From Candidatus Latescibacterota bacterium (GTDB lineage: Bacteria; JAAXHH01), in assembly GCA_022823465.1 (NCBI GenBank), contig JAJEHX010000035.1, positions 35,866 through 99,865 on the forward strand: a DNA stretch of 64,000 nt. Direction: 5' to 3'. Of this stretch, positions 38,042-46,290 are shown one piece after another (the stretch's first letter is position 1; each line of letters starts with the position of its first letter). Below the pieces are notes generated by a model that did not search any database, was not told the DNA's origin, and saw only the letters and a list, made by a program, of their open reading frames with translations. Position numbers and translations under genes: made by a program.

Positions 38042-38800
38042 ATGGTAAAACTGAGTGTATGCGTAGACCAGGTCGCCGCCCTGCGAAACATAACGAAACG
38101 CGGAGAACCCGATCCCATGACCGCCGTCATGATGTCGCAGGTAAGCGGCGCGGACGCCGTGACCATCTCGTGGGCGTCCGATGCTTCGCTCTACCTGGGC
38201 GGAGAGTACGACATCATCCGTCAACTCGTGCACACCCACCTGAACGTCATTGCTCCCCCGGACCTGGAACTGCTGCAGAGTATCTTGACGATTTCGCCCG
38301 ATATGGTTACTCTTGTTCCGTCGGGCTACGGACATACGGGCCTGGACAACGCATGGTTCGATTCGCCCTGGCCCGAAGGCGATTCCCTGGAACGGCCGGT
38401 CGAACGCATGACCAGGGCGTTACAGGAAAACCGGATCCTGACGAACATATTGATCAAGCCCACTGCGACGCACGTCCGGCAATGCGCCGAGATCAAGGCG
38501 GACTACGTGCATATCGACGCAAGCCGATTTGTACAGGCCGCCGACACCGAAGAGAAAAGCAGGGTATTCGAAGAAATGGCCGGTACGGCGAAGACGGCGG
38601 CGCGGCTGAACATGGGGGTCTCCGTCGGCCGGGGGATCGATTACCGGACGGCGGCGGATCTGGCGGGCATAGCGGAAATGGAGGAAATGGTCGTGGGCTA
38701 TGCCGTCGCCGTGCGGGCGATGACCATAGGATTCGAACGGGCCGTCAGGGACCTGGTCGACATCATCCGACACGCGCCCAGACCCCCTGTGGACTGGTAG
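38042..38800 (+). CDS. PdxJ-like protein lacking the catalytic residues
   Basis: 252 residues that align end to end with pyridoxine 5'-phosphate synthase PdxJ (KLSVCVDQVAALRN against LLGVNIDHIATLRN; the PDP motif; the C-terminal IPEM-like AEMEEMVVGYAV). However the active-site residues of the E. coli enzyme are changed: the DH at the start is DQ, HLRED (His45) is SWASD, NLEMA (Glu72) is NVIAP, and NAGHGL (His193) is SVGRGI. It is therefore probably not a B6 synthase. Fold is confident, function unknown. It lies between a deacetylase-like and SecD-like gene. Confidence 0.75.
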   Translation: MVKLSVCVDQVAALRNITKRGEPDPMTAVMMSQVSGADAVTISWASDASLYLGGEYDIIRQLVHTHLNVIAPPDLELLQSILTISPDMVTLVPSGYGHTGLDNAWFDSPWPEGDSLERPVERMTRALQENRILTNILIKPTATHVRQCAEIKADYVHIDASRFVQAADTEEKSRVFEEMAGTAKTAARLNMGVSVGRGIDYRTAADLAGIAEMEEMVVGYAVAVRAMTIGFERAVRDLVDIIRHAPRPPVDW

Positions 38801-38927
38801 TCCGGCTGCCGGTGCAGCACGCCGCCTGGCTCCGGACGGCGCCGTCGGCCGGGGCATCGAAGCAGATTGGCAGACTCACAGTCGGCGGCGCACGCCACGC
38901 CGACCGCGGTATAGAAAGGAACGGACC

Positions 38928-40670
38928 ATCCACAAACGTATTTCTTTCCTGGTTTTTCTCGCCGTAACCCTGCTGGGCGGAATCCTTGTGTTTCCTACCA
39001 TCAGGTTGTGGGTGTCGTCTTCCGAAACCCTCGAAAAGCTCACGCCGGCTGAACGGAAAGCACTGTACAGCCAGTCCACGGTTCCGGGCATCGATCTGGC
39101 GGGCGGTTACCGTCTCGCCGCCGGTGTGGATGTCTCCCGATACACGGAAAGAGGCAGAATACGGGCGGTGGACAGCCTTGTCGAGACCTGGCGACGACGC
39201 CTCAACGCCTTCGGTATCTCGGAATCCGTTGTTGCCGCGCGGGCGGAGGATACGTTCGATATCGTCGTGCCGTTGAGCGCGGATACCGGTCTCGCAGGCA
39301 GAATGATCCGGGAGTCCGGTGAGATCACGCTGCATTTGTTTAAGGACGGCGCGGAAGTACAGGCGTTACGACAGCGCATAGACGATGCCGTGCTTGAAAG
39401 CGCATCGCCGGAGTCCGGCGATCCGGAAACGGCCGGATCGGACGGTGCAGATGGTCAGGGCGGCACGGACAGTGCGGCCGGTGCGGAATCGGCCGGATCA
39501 GGTGCGCCGGAATCGCCCGGGCAGGGTGCGCCGGAATCGCCCGGGCGGGACGGACCGGGAGGATCGGGCGGGCTGAGCGCGTTGCTCGCCAGTATCACGG
39601 TGGAAGACGGAATCCGGGACATCGCGGTGAGGGAAGACAACGTAGAAACCGTCCGGGCCATGCTGGCCGATTCCACGGTGCGTGCCGCAATTCGGGCCTT
39701 CAATCTGGCGAATCCCCCCGCCGGCGCTTTCGCCTGGGCTTCCGAACCGGTGGAACGCGGCGGCAGTGTTTACTATCCGCTTTACTTCATCAATCAGGAC
39801 ATCGACCTGAACGTACAACCCCTCGCTTCGGCCGTGGTCAGCGACGCATCGGTGACGGCTGGACGCGGCGCCTACGCGGTACGTCTTTTCCTGGAGGATG
39901 AAGGACGCGAAAGCCTTGCCAACCTGTCCAGCGCCAACGCGGGCAACCGCCTGGCCATCAAGATGAACGGGCAGGTCTACGTGACGCTCAACATCCAGGG
40001 CAGGATACCCGATGGACGCATAGAGATACCGGGCGGCGACACCCTTGAAGAGGCGCGCGCACTGGCGGCCATCCTGGAATCCGAGTCGCCTCCCGTGGCC
40101 GTGACGCTCCTGGATCAGGCGGCAATGGATTCGCCCTCGCCCCACGGCGCTGATGTCGTGGCCACCGCGGCCGCAGCCGCGGCGATCAGCCTGGGACTGC
40201 TCGGCGCCCTGGTTCTGATCCGGTACCGGACCGCGGGTGCGGTATTCCTTGTGGGCATAATGTACCATCTGATCATGACCGGAGCCGTGCTCAGGCTGTG
40301 GAACATCGCCGGAATCGCACCCTACTTCACGCTCGCCGGAGCGGCGGGTTTCCTCGGCGCGTTGCTCGTTTTCACCACGGTCCATCTCTGGATGTTCGAA
40401 TATTTGCGGGCGGAGTCCGGTGCGGAGTCCTCGGTCCGGCAGAGCGTAATGACGGCGCTCGAGAAGTGCAGGCCGGTCCTCGTCTGGGTCCACGTCATGC
40501 TGTTGCTCGTGTCGGTAGGTCTGGTCGCGGTCGGCACTGACGGGCTCGTCAATTTCGGTCTCGTGCTGTTTTCCGGCTCGGCCGGCAGCCTGCTGACCGC
40601 TTTCCTCTGGACAAACATGCTCCTGTCCTCCCTGGTGGCGGACTGGCAGATCAGGAAGTTGAGTGTGTGA
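38928..40670 (+). CDS. SecD-like protein without the proton-relay Asp
   Basis: About 580 residues if it starts at ATC 38928; no ATG, GTG or TTG precedes the first membrane helix (HKRISFLVFLAVTLLGGIL), but AAAGGAAC stands seven bases before the ATC. IDLAGGYRLAAGVD corresponds to the SecD GLDLQGG motif and NAGNRLAIKMNGQVY to the P1 domain, followed by five C-terminal helices. A Ser/Gly/Pro-rich insert interrupts the periplasmic part at about 165-220. In TM4 the SecD motif VDANVLIFER reads TTVHLWMFEY, so the essential Asp is Thr484. It overlaps the SecF-like gene. Confidence 0.7.
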   Translation: MHKRISFLVFLAVTLLGGILVFPTIRLWVSSSETLEKLTPAERKALYSQSTVPGIDLAGGYRLAAGVDVSRYTERGRIRAVDSLVETWRRRLNAFGISESVVAARAEDTFDIVVPLSADTGLAGRMIRESGEITLHLFKDGAEVQALRQRIDDAVLESASPESGDPETAGSDGADGQGGTDSAAGAESAGSGAPESPGQGAPESPGRDGPGGSGGLSALLASITVEDGIRDIAVREDNVETVRAMLADSTVRAAIRAFNLANPPAGAFAWASEPVERGGSVYYPLYFINQDIDLNVQPLASAVVSDASVTAGRGAYAVRLFLEDEGRESLANLSSANAGNRLAIKMNGQVYVTLNIQGRIPDGRIEIPGGDTLEEARALAAILESESPPVAVTLLDQAAMDSPSPHGADVVATAAAAAAISLGLLGALVLIRYRTAGAVFLVGIMYHLIMTGAVLRLWNIAGIAPYFTLAGAAGFLGALLVFTTVHLWMFEYLRAESGAESSVRQSVMTALEKCRPVLVWVHVMLLLVSVGLVAVGTDGLVNFGLVLFSGSAGSLLTAFLWTNMLLSSLVADWQIRKLSV

Positions 40671-41518
40671 TGACAAATCAACTGACCGCAATTTATGGAA
40701 AACTGATCGACCGGCCCGGGCTGGTCTACGCCATCGCCGTGTTGCTGGCCGCAGCGGGGATCGCCGCCACGGCGTTGAAGGCGGAACATGCGGTCACCGA
40801 CGACTTGGTGGCGCTGCTGTTGTCCGGCGACTTGCTTTACGGCCTTTTTCTGGTCATGCTGATCGTGCTGGTCATCGTCGGCGCGAGGATCGACGACCGG
40901 CCCGGCAAGAGCATCGCGCTGACCCTGGGGGTCCTGGCGGCCGGAAGTATCGTGCGGCTGCTGCTCCCCTTTGCCCGGTCGATCGACTGGCTGGGAGAAT
41001 GGAACGGGGTGATGCTCGGCATCATGATCATCACGCTCTACCTGTCGCTGCGCGTGGGCGCCAGATTCGCCGTTACGGCCATGGGCAGCGCCCTGTACGC
41101 CATGATCGTCACGGCGGGAATAGCCTTTGGCCTGGTGGATCGGATTTCGGTTTCGAGTATCCTTACGCTCATGGCGGTCGGGGCGCTGGCGGTCGTGATG
41201 GCTTTCCTGGGTTACAGCCAGGTCAGGATCCAGATGGACGCCGCGCGGCGGGATCCGCTCGGCCATTCGGTTCGGACCGGCATGTCGCGGGCCCTGCCCT
41301 TCCTGCTTCTGACCGGCCTTGCCACCCTTTTGATCGCCGTCCCGCTGGCCGTCGTCGCAGGCGGTCCCCCCCGGGATTTCGGCCTGCTGCTGCTGATCGG
41401 CGGTCCGGTCGGCGCCCTCGCCGTGTTGATGTCCGTGGTACCGCTCGTCTCCATGACGCAAAACGTATTGTCCGAAACCGGGGCGTCCGCCCGGCGCGGA
41501 GGCCGCCGACAACGGTAA
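40670..41518 (+). CDS. SecF-like membrane protein, degenerate
   Basis: 282 residues from ATG at 40670, overlapping the SecD-like stop. Six membrane helices. ITLYLSLRVGARFAVTAMGS corresponds to the SecF YVSIRF.WRFA.GAI segment and AGGPPRDFGLLLLIGGPVG to the GG..I.DFA..L.IG...GT segment. The SecF IGYS.NDT motif reads VGALAVVM, so the polar relay residues are gone, and the usual periplasmic loop is short. Probably forms a complex with the preceding SecD-like protein; transport activity is doubtful. Confidence 0.65.
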   Translation: MTNQLTAIYGKLIDRPGLVYAIAVLLAAAGIAATALKAEHAVTDDLVALLLSGDLLYGLFLVMLIVLVIVGARIDDRPGKSIALTLGVLAAGSIVRLLLPFARSIDWLGEWNGVMLGIMIITLYLSLRVGARFAVTAMGSALYAMIVTAGIAFGLVDRISVSSILTLMAVGALAVVMAFLGYSQVRIQMDAARRDPLGHSVRTGMSRALPFLLLTGLATLLIAVPLAVVAGGPPRDFGLLLLIGGPVGALAVLMSVVPLVSMTQNVLSETGASARRGGRRQR

Positions 41519-41560
41519 CTGTCCGCCGTGGACCCGCCCGCACGGTCCTCCTGGAGCGTC

Positions 41561-43066
41561 ATGGCCGATCAGCCCAACATCCTCCTGATCCTTTCCGACC
41601 AGATGGTAGCCGCGTTGACCGGGGCCTATGGCCATCCCGTGGTGCGGACACCTCATCTGGACAGGCTGGTCGAGACCGGCGTGCGTTACGATGCCGCCTA
41701 TACCGCCTTTCCCCTCTGCGCGCCCGGCAGGGCCTGTCTGATGACGGGGCGTCACGCCTCTGAAATCGGCGCCTGGGACAACGGCGCGCTGCTCGCCGCG
41801 GATCAGCCGACCTTTGCCCACTATTTGTCCGAGGCGGGTTACGATACCGTGCTGTCCGGCAAAATGCACTTCATCGGTCCGGACCAGTTGCACGGTTTCA
41901 GAAAGCGGCTGACTACCGATATTTACTCCTCCGATTTCGATTGGGTGAAGCCGGAATGGATCCGGCTGAAAGAGACCGGAGGAAAGGACTTTGAGCGCGT
42001 GATGGCCGACCGGCCGGCCTACAACGCGGCCGGTTACACGGGCGACGGCGTGCGGATCGGGGTCTGGCACGACGCCCTCAGTTACGACGAAGAGACCCAT
42101 TTCCGCGCCATCGAATACCTGCGGGCCAGAAAGTCCGGCGGGGAGGGCGGCCCTTTCCTGCTCTGCGCGTCTTACCACCATCCCCACGAGCCGTTCTGGC
42201 CACCCGAGGACTACTGGAACCTGTACGAAAGCGCCGAGATCGACCTTCCCGCCTTCCCCAGAGGCCTGGAAGAGACCTACTCCATGATGGACCTGAACCT
42301 GAACGCCTATCACGGTACCGGCCGTTACGATCTGCGGAACGTAGAGGACCTCTACCGGCTTCGCCGCGCCTATTACGCCCTGGTAAGCTACATGGACGAC
42401 AAGGTCGGCGGCCTGCTGGCCGCGCTCGACGAGACCGGACTGGCGGAAAATACCGTGGTGGTCTTCGCCAGCGACCACGGCGACATGCTGTGCGAGCGGG
42501 GCATGGTACAGAAACGGTGTTTCTACGAATGGTCCTGCCGAGTGCCCCTCATCGTTCGCTTCCCGGATAGATGGAGGGCGGGTACGACCTGTCCCCATCC
42601 CGTGTCGCTGATCGACCTACTGCCTACGTTCTGCGACCTCGCGGGCGTGGATGACCGGCTTCCCCACGACGGCAGCAGCCTCGTGTCGCCCACCGCCATG
42701 GACGACCCGGACCGCGTGGTGTTCGCGCAGGCGCACGAAGCCGTGGGCATGCCCTGCATCATGGCGAGGCAGGGCCGGTACAAGTACCATTACATGCACG
42801 GCTTCGAACCCCGTCTTTTTGATCTGGACAACGATCCGGGCGAATGGCATAATCTCTCCGGCGACAGCGCGTTCCGTCAGGTGGAAACGCGTCTTCGAGA
42901 TCGGATCCTCGACCGGTTCGACCCGGATGCCATCGCGGAAGAAAACCTGGCCAGCCTGTACCGGCGGCGTCTGATCCGGGACAGCATGGCAAGGCACGGA
43001 CACACGTGGAGCCACGCCCCCGGATTCGACCATCGGCGAGGCGCCATGAACCAGTATTTGAAATAG
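41561..43066 (+). CDS. Sulfatase, choline-sulfatase-like
   Basis: 501 residues from ATG at 41561. The formylglycine signature is CAPGR (C53 in PLCAPGRACLMTG), needing a maturation enzyme. Metal ligands occur in LILSDQM and FASDHGDML. The C-terminal block (RRRLIRDSMARHGHTW...MNQYLK) resembles the choline-sulfatase C-domain, so BetC-like activity on choline-O-sulfate is plausible. No choline dehydrogenase or transporter gene is adjacent; the assignment to choline is tentative. Confidence 0.82.
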   Translation: MADQPNILLILSDQMVAALTGAYGHPVVRTPHLDRLVETGVRYDAAYTAFPLCAPGRACLMTGRHASEIGAWDNGALLAADQPTFAHYLSEAGYDTVLSGKMHFIGPDQLHGFRKRLTTDIYSSDFDWVKPEWIRLKETGGKDFERVMADRPAYNAAGYTGDGVRIGVWHDALSYDEETHFRAIEYLRARKSGGEGGPFLLCASYHHPHEPFWPPEDYWNLYESAEIDLPAFPRGLEETYSMMDLNLNAYHGTGRYDLRNVEDLYRLRRAYYALVSYMDDKVGGLLAALDETGLAENTVVVFASDHGDMLCERGMVQKRCFYEWSCRVPLIVRFPDRWRAGTTCPHPVSLIDLLPTFCDLAGVDDRLPHDGSSLVSPTAMDDPDRVVFAQAHEAVGMPCIMARQGRYKYHYMHGFEPRLFDLDNDPGEWHNLSGDSAFRQVETRLRDRILDRFDPDAIAEENLASLYRRRLIRDSMARHGHTWSHAPGFDHRRGAMNQYLK

Positions 43067-43155
43067 ACGGCCGGGTCGGGGCAGTCTGAGCTGTTGATAC
43101 TCGAATTCGGAAATCCCGTCCGCAAAGCCGGGCAGGTATCCAACAGGAGGTCTTC

Positions 43156-44109
43156 ATGTTGCGCGCAGGCTTCATAGGCGCCGGGGGCCGTTCCCAGAGC
43201 GCCCACTATCCGGCTGTCGAACGGTTGCCGGACGTCGACATGGTCGCCGTGTGCGAACTGGACGAGGCGCGCCTGGCGCAGGTTGCCGAACGCTACGACT
43301 TTCCCCACGTCTATACGAATCATCGCGCCATGCTGTCCGAGGTGGAACTGGACGTGGTCTATTGCGTCATGCACGAGAAATGGCTGCTCCAGCCCGCCCT
43401 CGATTGTCTGCGCGCGGGCAAGCACATCTTCATGGAAAAACCCCCCGGGAAGAACAGCGGGGAGACGCGCCAGTTGCTGGACACGGCCGTGGAGCACGAC
43501 GTGTACGCCATGGTGGGATACCAGCGGCGCTATACCACCGTTGTTCGCGAGGCCATGCGGCGCGTCCACGGAAAGGGTCCGGTCTCCCTTGCCGTGACCA
43601 CCTTCAACAAGAAAATGCTGTTCGACAGGCCCGGGTACTCCACGACTCTGTGGGACGACGTGACTCACGTGGTGGACCTGCTGCGTTACATGGTGAGGAG
43701 CGAACCCGTCGAAGTCACCCGCTACCGCGACAAGTTCGATTCCGTCGACTGGAATCACTATACGGCGCTGGTTCGATTCGACAGCGGCGCCACGGGCGTC
43801 GTGTTCGGGAACCGCGCCTCCGGTGGGCGGGTGTTGAGCGCGGAATTGCACGGCGTGGGCATCGGCTGCTACTTGAAGCTGCCCGAGGGTATCGACATCC
43901 GCGAGGACGACCGGCAATCCGTCCTTCAGGGCTGGGAGATAAACGGCGACGACCCGGAAGATACGCCTCGCTACGAGGGGGCGCTCGCCATGCACGAGCA
44001 CTTCGTGGAATCCGTGCGCAACCGGACCATCCCCAGCAGTGATCTTCGGGACGTCATCCAAACCATCCGGCTCGTGGACTGGATTGAAACGGGACACTGT
44101 CCCGATTAG
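43156..44109 (+). CDS. Gfo/Idh/MocA family oxidoreductase
   Basis: 317 residues with a Rossmann start RAGFIGAGGRSQSAHYP and the EKPP motif (HIFMEKPPGKN) of NAD(P)-dependent sugar or cyclitol dehydrogenases. The second domain carries DDVTHVVDLLRYM, the usual catalytic D..H segment. AGGAGG lies seven bases before the ATG. The substrate is unknown. Confidence 0.9.
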   Translation: MLRAGFIGAGGRSQSAHYPAVERLPDVDMVAVCELDEARLAQVAERYDFPHVYTNHRAMLSEVELDVVYCVMHEKWLLQPALDCLRAGKHIFMEKPPGKNSGETRQLLDTAVEHDVYAMVGYQRRYTTVVREAMRRVHGKGPVSLAVTTFNKKMLFDRPGYSTTLWDDVTHVVDLLRYMVRSEPVEVTRYRDKFDSVDWNHYTALVRFDSGATGVVFGNRASGGRVLSAELHGVGIGCYLKLPEGIDIREDDRQSVLQGWEINGDDPEDTPRYEGALAMHEHFVESVRNRTIPSSDLRDVIQTIRLVDWIETGHCPD

Positions 44110-44120
44110 ACACTGTATCG

Positions 44121-44165
44121 ATCTGGCGCCGCTCTGGCCGGGCGCCGCTCTGGCCGGGCGCCGCT
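44121..44165. repeat. Short tandem repeat
   Basis: Two and a half copies of an 18-base unit (GGCGCCGCTCTGGCCGGG type) lie between the oxidoreductase stop and the HsdR_N-type gene. Likely replication slippage; no function apparent. Confidence 0.6.
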
Positions 44166-44203
44166 GCCCTCGAACGGGTCTTCGCGTCCGGAGCGCCTTC
44201 ATC

Positions 44204-44653
44204 ATGCAACGGCTGAATTTCCCGGAATACGCATTCGAAATCGATTCGGACGACGCGGGCCGCAGGGTCATTTTCGACGGGATCCGGCGCCGGTTCGTTC
44301 GCCTGACACCCGAAGAATGGGTCCGGCAGCACCTGGTGCGCTACCTGGTAGAAGAACGGGGATTCCCGGCCGGATACGCGGCCGTTGAAAAGGGATTCCA
44401 GTATGCCGGCACGGCTGTCCGAGCCGATGTAGTCATGCACGACCGGCGCGGCCGGCCGGTCCTGATGGGCGAATGCAAGGCGCCGCAGGTCCGCGTTACC
44501 GAAGCCGTCTTCGAGCAGTTGGCCCGGTACAATTCGGTTATCCAGGCCCGGTACCTGGTGGCGACCAATGGCGAAACCCATTTCTGCTGTGAACACCAGC
44601 CCGGCGGTGGATTCCGTTTCTTGTCCGAACTGCCCGAATTCGAAAACGACTGA
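44204..44653 (+). CDS. Orphan HsdR N-terminal (PD-(D/E)XK) domain protein
   Basis: 149 residues from ATG at 44204. It matches the stand-alone type I restriction HsdR_N family: RLTPEEWVRQHLVRYLVEERGFP, then the nuclease core VRADVVMHDRRGRPVLMGECKAP with the D and ExK residues present, then EQLARYN. These single-domain proteins are common in Bacteroidota and have no known restriction role. It sits between metabolic genes, eleven bases before a dioxygenase gene. Confidence 0.8.
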   Translation: MQRLNFPEYAFEIDSDDAGRRVIFDGIRRRFVRLTPEEWVRQHLVRYLVEERGFPAGYAAVEKGFQYAGTAVRADVVMHDRRGRPVLMGECKAPQVRVTEAVFEQLARYNSVIQARYLVATNGETHFCCEHQPGGGFRFLSELPEFEND

Positions 44654-44664
44654 GGAGCCGGACC

Positions 44665-45468
44665 GTGGCGGAAGCGCTGAAACTTGTCGCGCGCGCGACG
44701 CTGGAACAGCGGGTCGAAGCCCTGGAACAGGACGGCTACGTCTATTTCCCGGGTGCGCTCTCGGAGGAGGAAGTCGGGGTACTGCGCGATGCCATGGACC
44801 GGCTGGAAGCCCGTCCCGAGGAATTCGACCGCTTTACGGACCCCGATACCCACGGTTTTCTTAACAAGTCCATCAACAACGTGTTCAACCGGGATCCGGT
44901 GTTCCTGTCCTATGTGGACCGCCCGGACGTGATCGATGTGGCCGAAGCCGCCCATGGAGCGGACTGTCACGTCATCGGCATGACGGCGTGGATGACGGGA
45001 CCGGGCCGGCCGGACCAGGGCATCCACGTGGACTGGCAGCCGCTGGAACTGCCGGAGGACGTCATGGATGATCCGCGGGTCAGGGTACCGGTGTACATCA
45101 CCACGGCCCACTATTATCTCGACGATCTGTGCGAGGCGCTGGGGCCCACGCAATTCATACCCGGCAGCCACCGCGCCGGCCGCCGGCCTTCTAACGGGGA
45201 GACTACCTGGCGGGGAGTCGAACCCCGGAGCATACTCTGCTCGGCCGGGGACGCGGTCCTGTTCCGCTGCGAAGTCTGGCACCGCGGGACGGCGAACACG
45301 AGCGACAGGGTGCGCTACCTGCTCCAGGTCCACTATGCCCAGCGCATGATCACGCAGAAGTTCCCGCCCTACCTGAACCGGTTCCGATTCGATCCGGGCA
45401 TCCTCGCCCGCGCCACGGACCGCCAGCGCCGGCTATTGGGCGAGCACGGGCAGAGTAATTACGACTAG
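44665..45468 (+). CDS. Phytanoyl-CoA dioxygenase (PhyH) family protein
   Basis: 267 residues from GTG at 44665. Fe(II)/2-oxoglutarate oxygenase with the facial triad H121-x-D123 (GIHVDW) and distal H206 (CEVWHRG); FIPGSHRAGRR and the 2-oxoglutarate arginine region R.RYLLQVHY follow. PhyH-family enzymes hydroxylate many small molecules; the substrate is unknown. This family is strongly expanded in some uncultured FCB bacteria. Confidence 0.87.
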   Translation: MAEALKLVARATLEQRVEALEQDGYVYFPGALSEEEVGVLRDAMDRLEARPEEFDRFTDPDTHGFLNKSINNVFNRDPVFLSYVDRPDVIDVAEAAHGADCHVIGMTAWMTGPGRPDQGIHVDWQPLELPEDVMDDPRVRVPVYITTAHYYLDDLCEALGPTQFIPGSHRAGRRPSNGETTWRGVEPRSILCSAGDAVLFRCEVWHRGTANTSDRVRYLLQVHYAQRMITQKFPPYLNRFRFDPGILARATDRQRRLLGEHGQSNYD

Positions 45469-45588
45469 GATTCTAACTGAGGATCTATCGTGCGTCGAGG
45501 TGAGTATTTTACTCGAGATTGTGCTAGCGAATAGCGACTGTAGGTTGATAACACATCTGTAGTTTTCGACAAGCTAGAAGGGAGCATC

Positions 45589-45804
45589 ATGAACGAAGAC
45601 AGTCGCTACGCTCGTAATGAAGATGGGGTTGACACGCCTCCATTGTCCGCTCAGGAAAACGAGGAGTTCGATAAGCTGCAGAAGAAGTTGGCGGAGTTGC
45701 GCCGCCAGGGTATACTGATTGGCGGTTATGGTCCGTGGAAACCCTTTCGCCCGGTTGCCCGTGTTCCCGGAGGGTTGGCCCGGTTTCTCGCCGACCGGGA
45801 GTAG
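45589..45804 (+). CDS. VapB-like antitoxin of a PIN-domain toxin
   Basis: 71 residues. An N-terminal acidic segment, a helix (NEEFDKLQKKLAELRRQGIL) and a C-terminal tail FRPVARVPGGLARFLADRE, the toxin-wrapping tail seen in antitoxins of PIN toxins. Its stop is six bases before the PIN gene. The DNA-binding part is short, so the antitoxin class is uncertain. Confidence 0.65.
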   Translation: MNEDSRYARNEDGVDTPPLSAQENEEFDKLQKKLAELRRQGILIGGYGPWKPFRPVARVPGGLARFLADRE

Positions 45805-45810
45805 GATTGC

Positions 45811-46218
45811 ATGGATACAGCCCCTGCGATTTCCTTGATGGCGTACGTCGACACTTCTGCTATATTGTCCATAGCCTTCGAGGAGCCGGATTGGGAGTTT
45901 ACTGCGCACAGGCTGGCCGAATTTCCCGTGCTGTTGTCGTCGAACTTGCTGGAAGCGGAAATGCGTTCCGCGTACGAGCGCGAAGGCATGGCGTTCGACC
46001 CCGGTTCCATTTCGCGTATCGGATGGGTCAATCCCCCCCGGTCTTTGGGAAGAGAAATGGCGGAAGCAATAGCGAACGGCGGCTATCTGAAAGGTGCCGA
46101 TTTATGGCATATCGCCGCCGCACTCTTTGTAGACGAGTCTGTACCGGGTAAGTTGTCTTTCATTACGCTGGACGTGAGTCAAAGAGTCGCAGCTGCTAAA
46201 TTAGGACTTGAAACCTGA
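45811..46218 (+). CDS. PIN-domain ribonuclease toxin (VapC-like)
   Basis: 135 residues. The four acidic PIN residues are visible: D14 (YVDTSAIL), E48 or E50 (SSNLLEAEMRSA), D97 (GADLWHIAAAL) and D121 (FITLDVSQRVAAAKLGL). VapC toxins cleave tRNA or rRNA. The start at 45811 has a GGGAG/AGGAT ribosome site; an internal ATG at 45838 is closer to the usual N-terminus. It ends 72 bases before the type III methylase gene. Confidence 0.85.
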   Translation: MDTAPAISLMAYVDTSAILSIAFEEPDWEFTAHRLAEFPVLLSSNLLEAEMRSAYEREGMAFDPGSISRIGWVNPPRSLGREMAEAIANGGYLKGADLWHIAAALFVDESVPGKLSFITLDVSQRVAAAKLGLET

Positions 46219-46290
46219 GTCCACGAGACTTGGACTTACCCGCTCTTAAACAGGGACCGTCACCGACGAACATCGTTACGGGAAGAAACT

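Noticed and set aside
40322..42598. A 758-codon antisense frame over the SecF-like and sulfatase genes
   Set aside because: Its composition is rich in Gly, Arg, His and Gln without motifs, while the sense frames encode recognisable proteins.
44204..44653. A type I restriction system
   Set aside because: Only the HsdR N-terminal domain is present; there are no hsdM or hsdS genes nearby.
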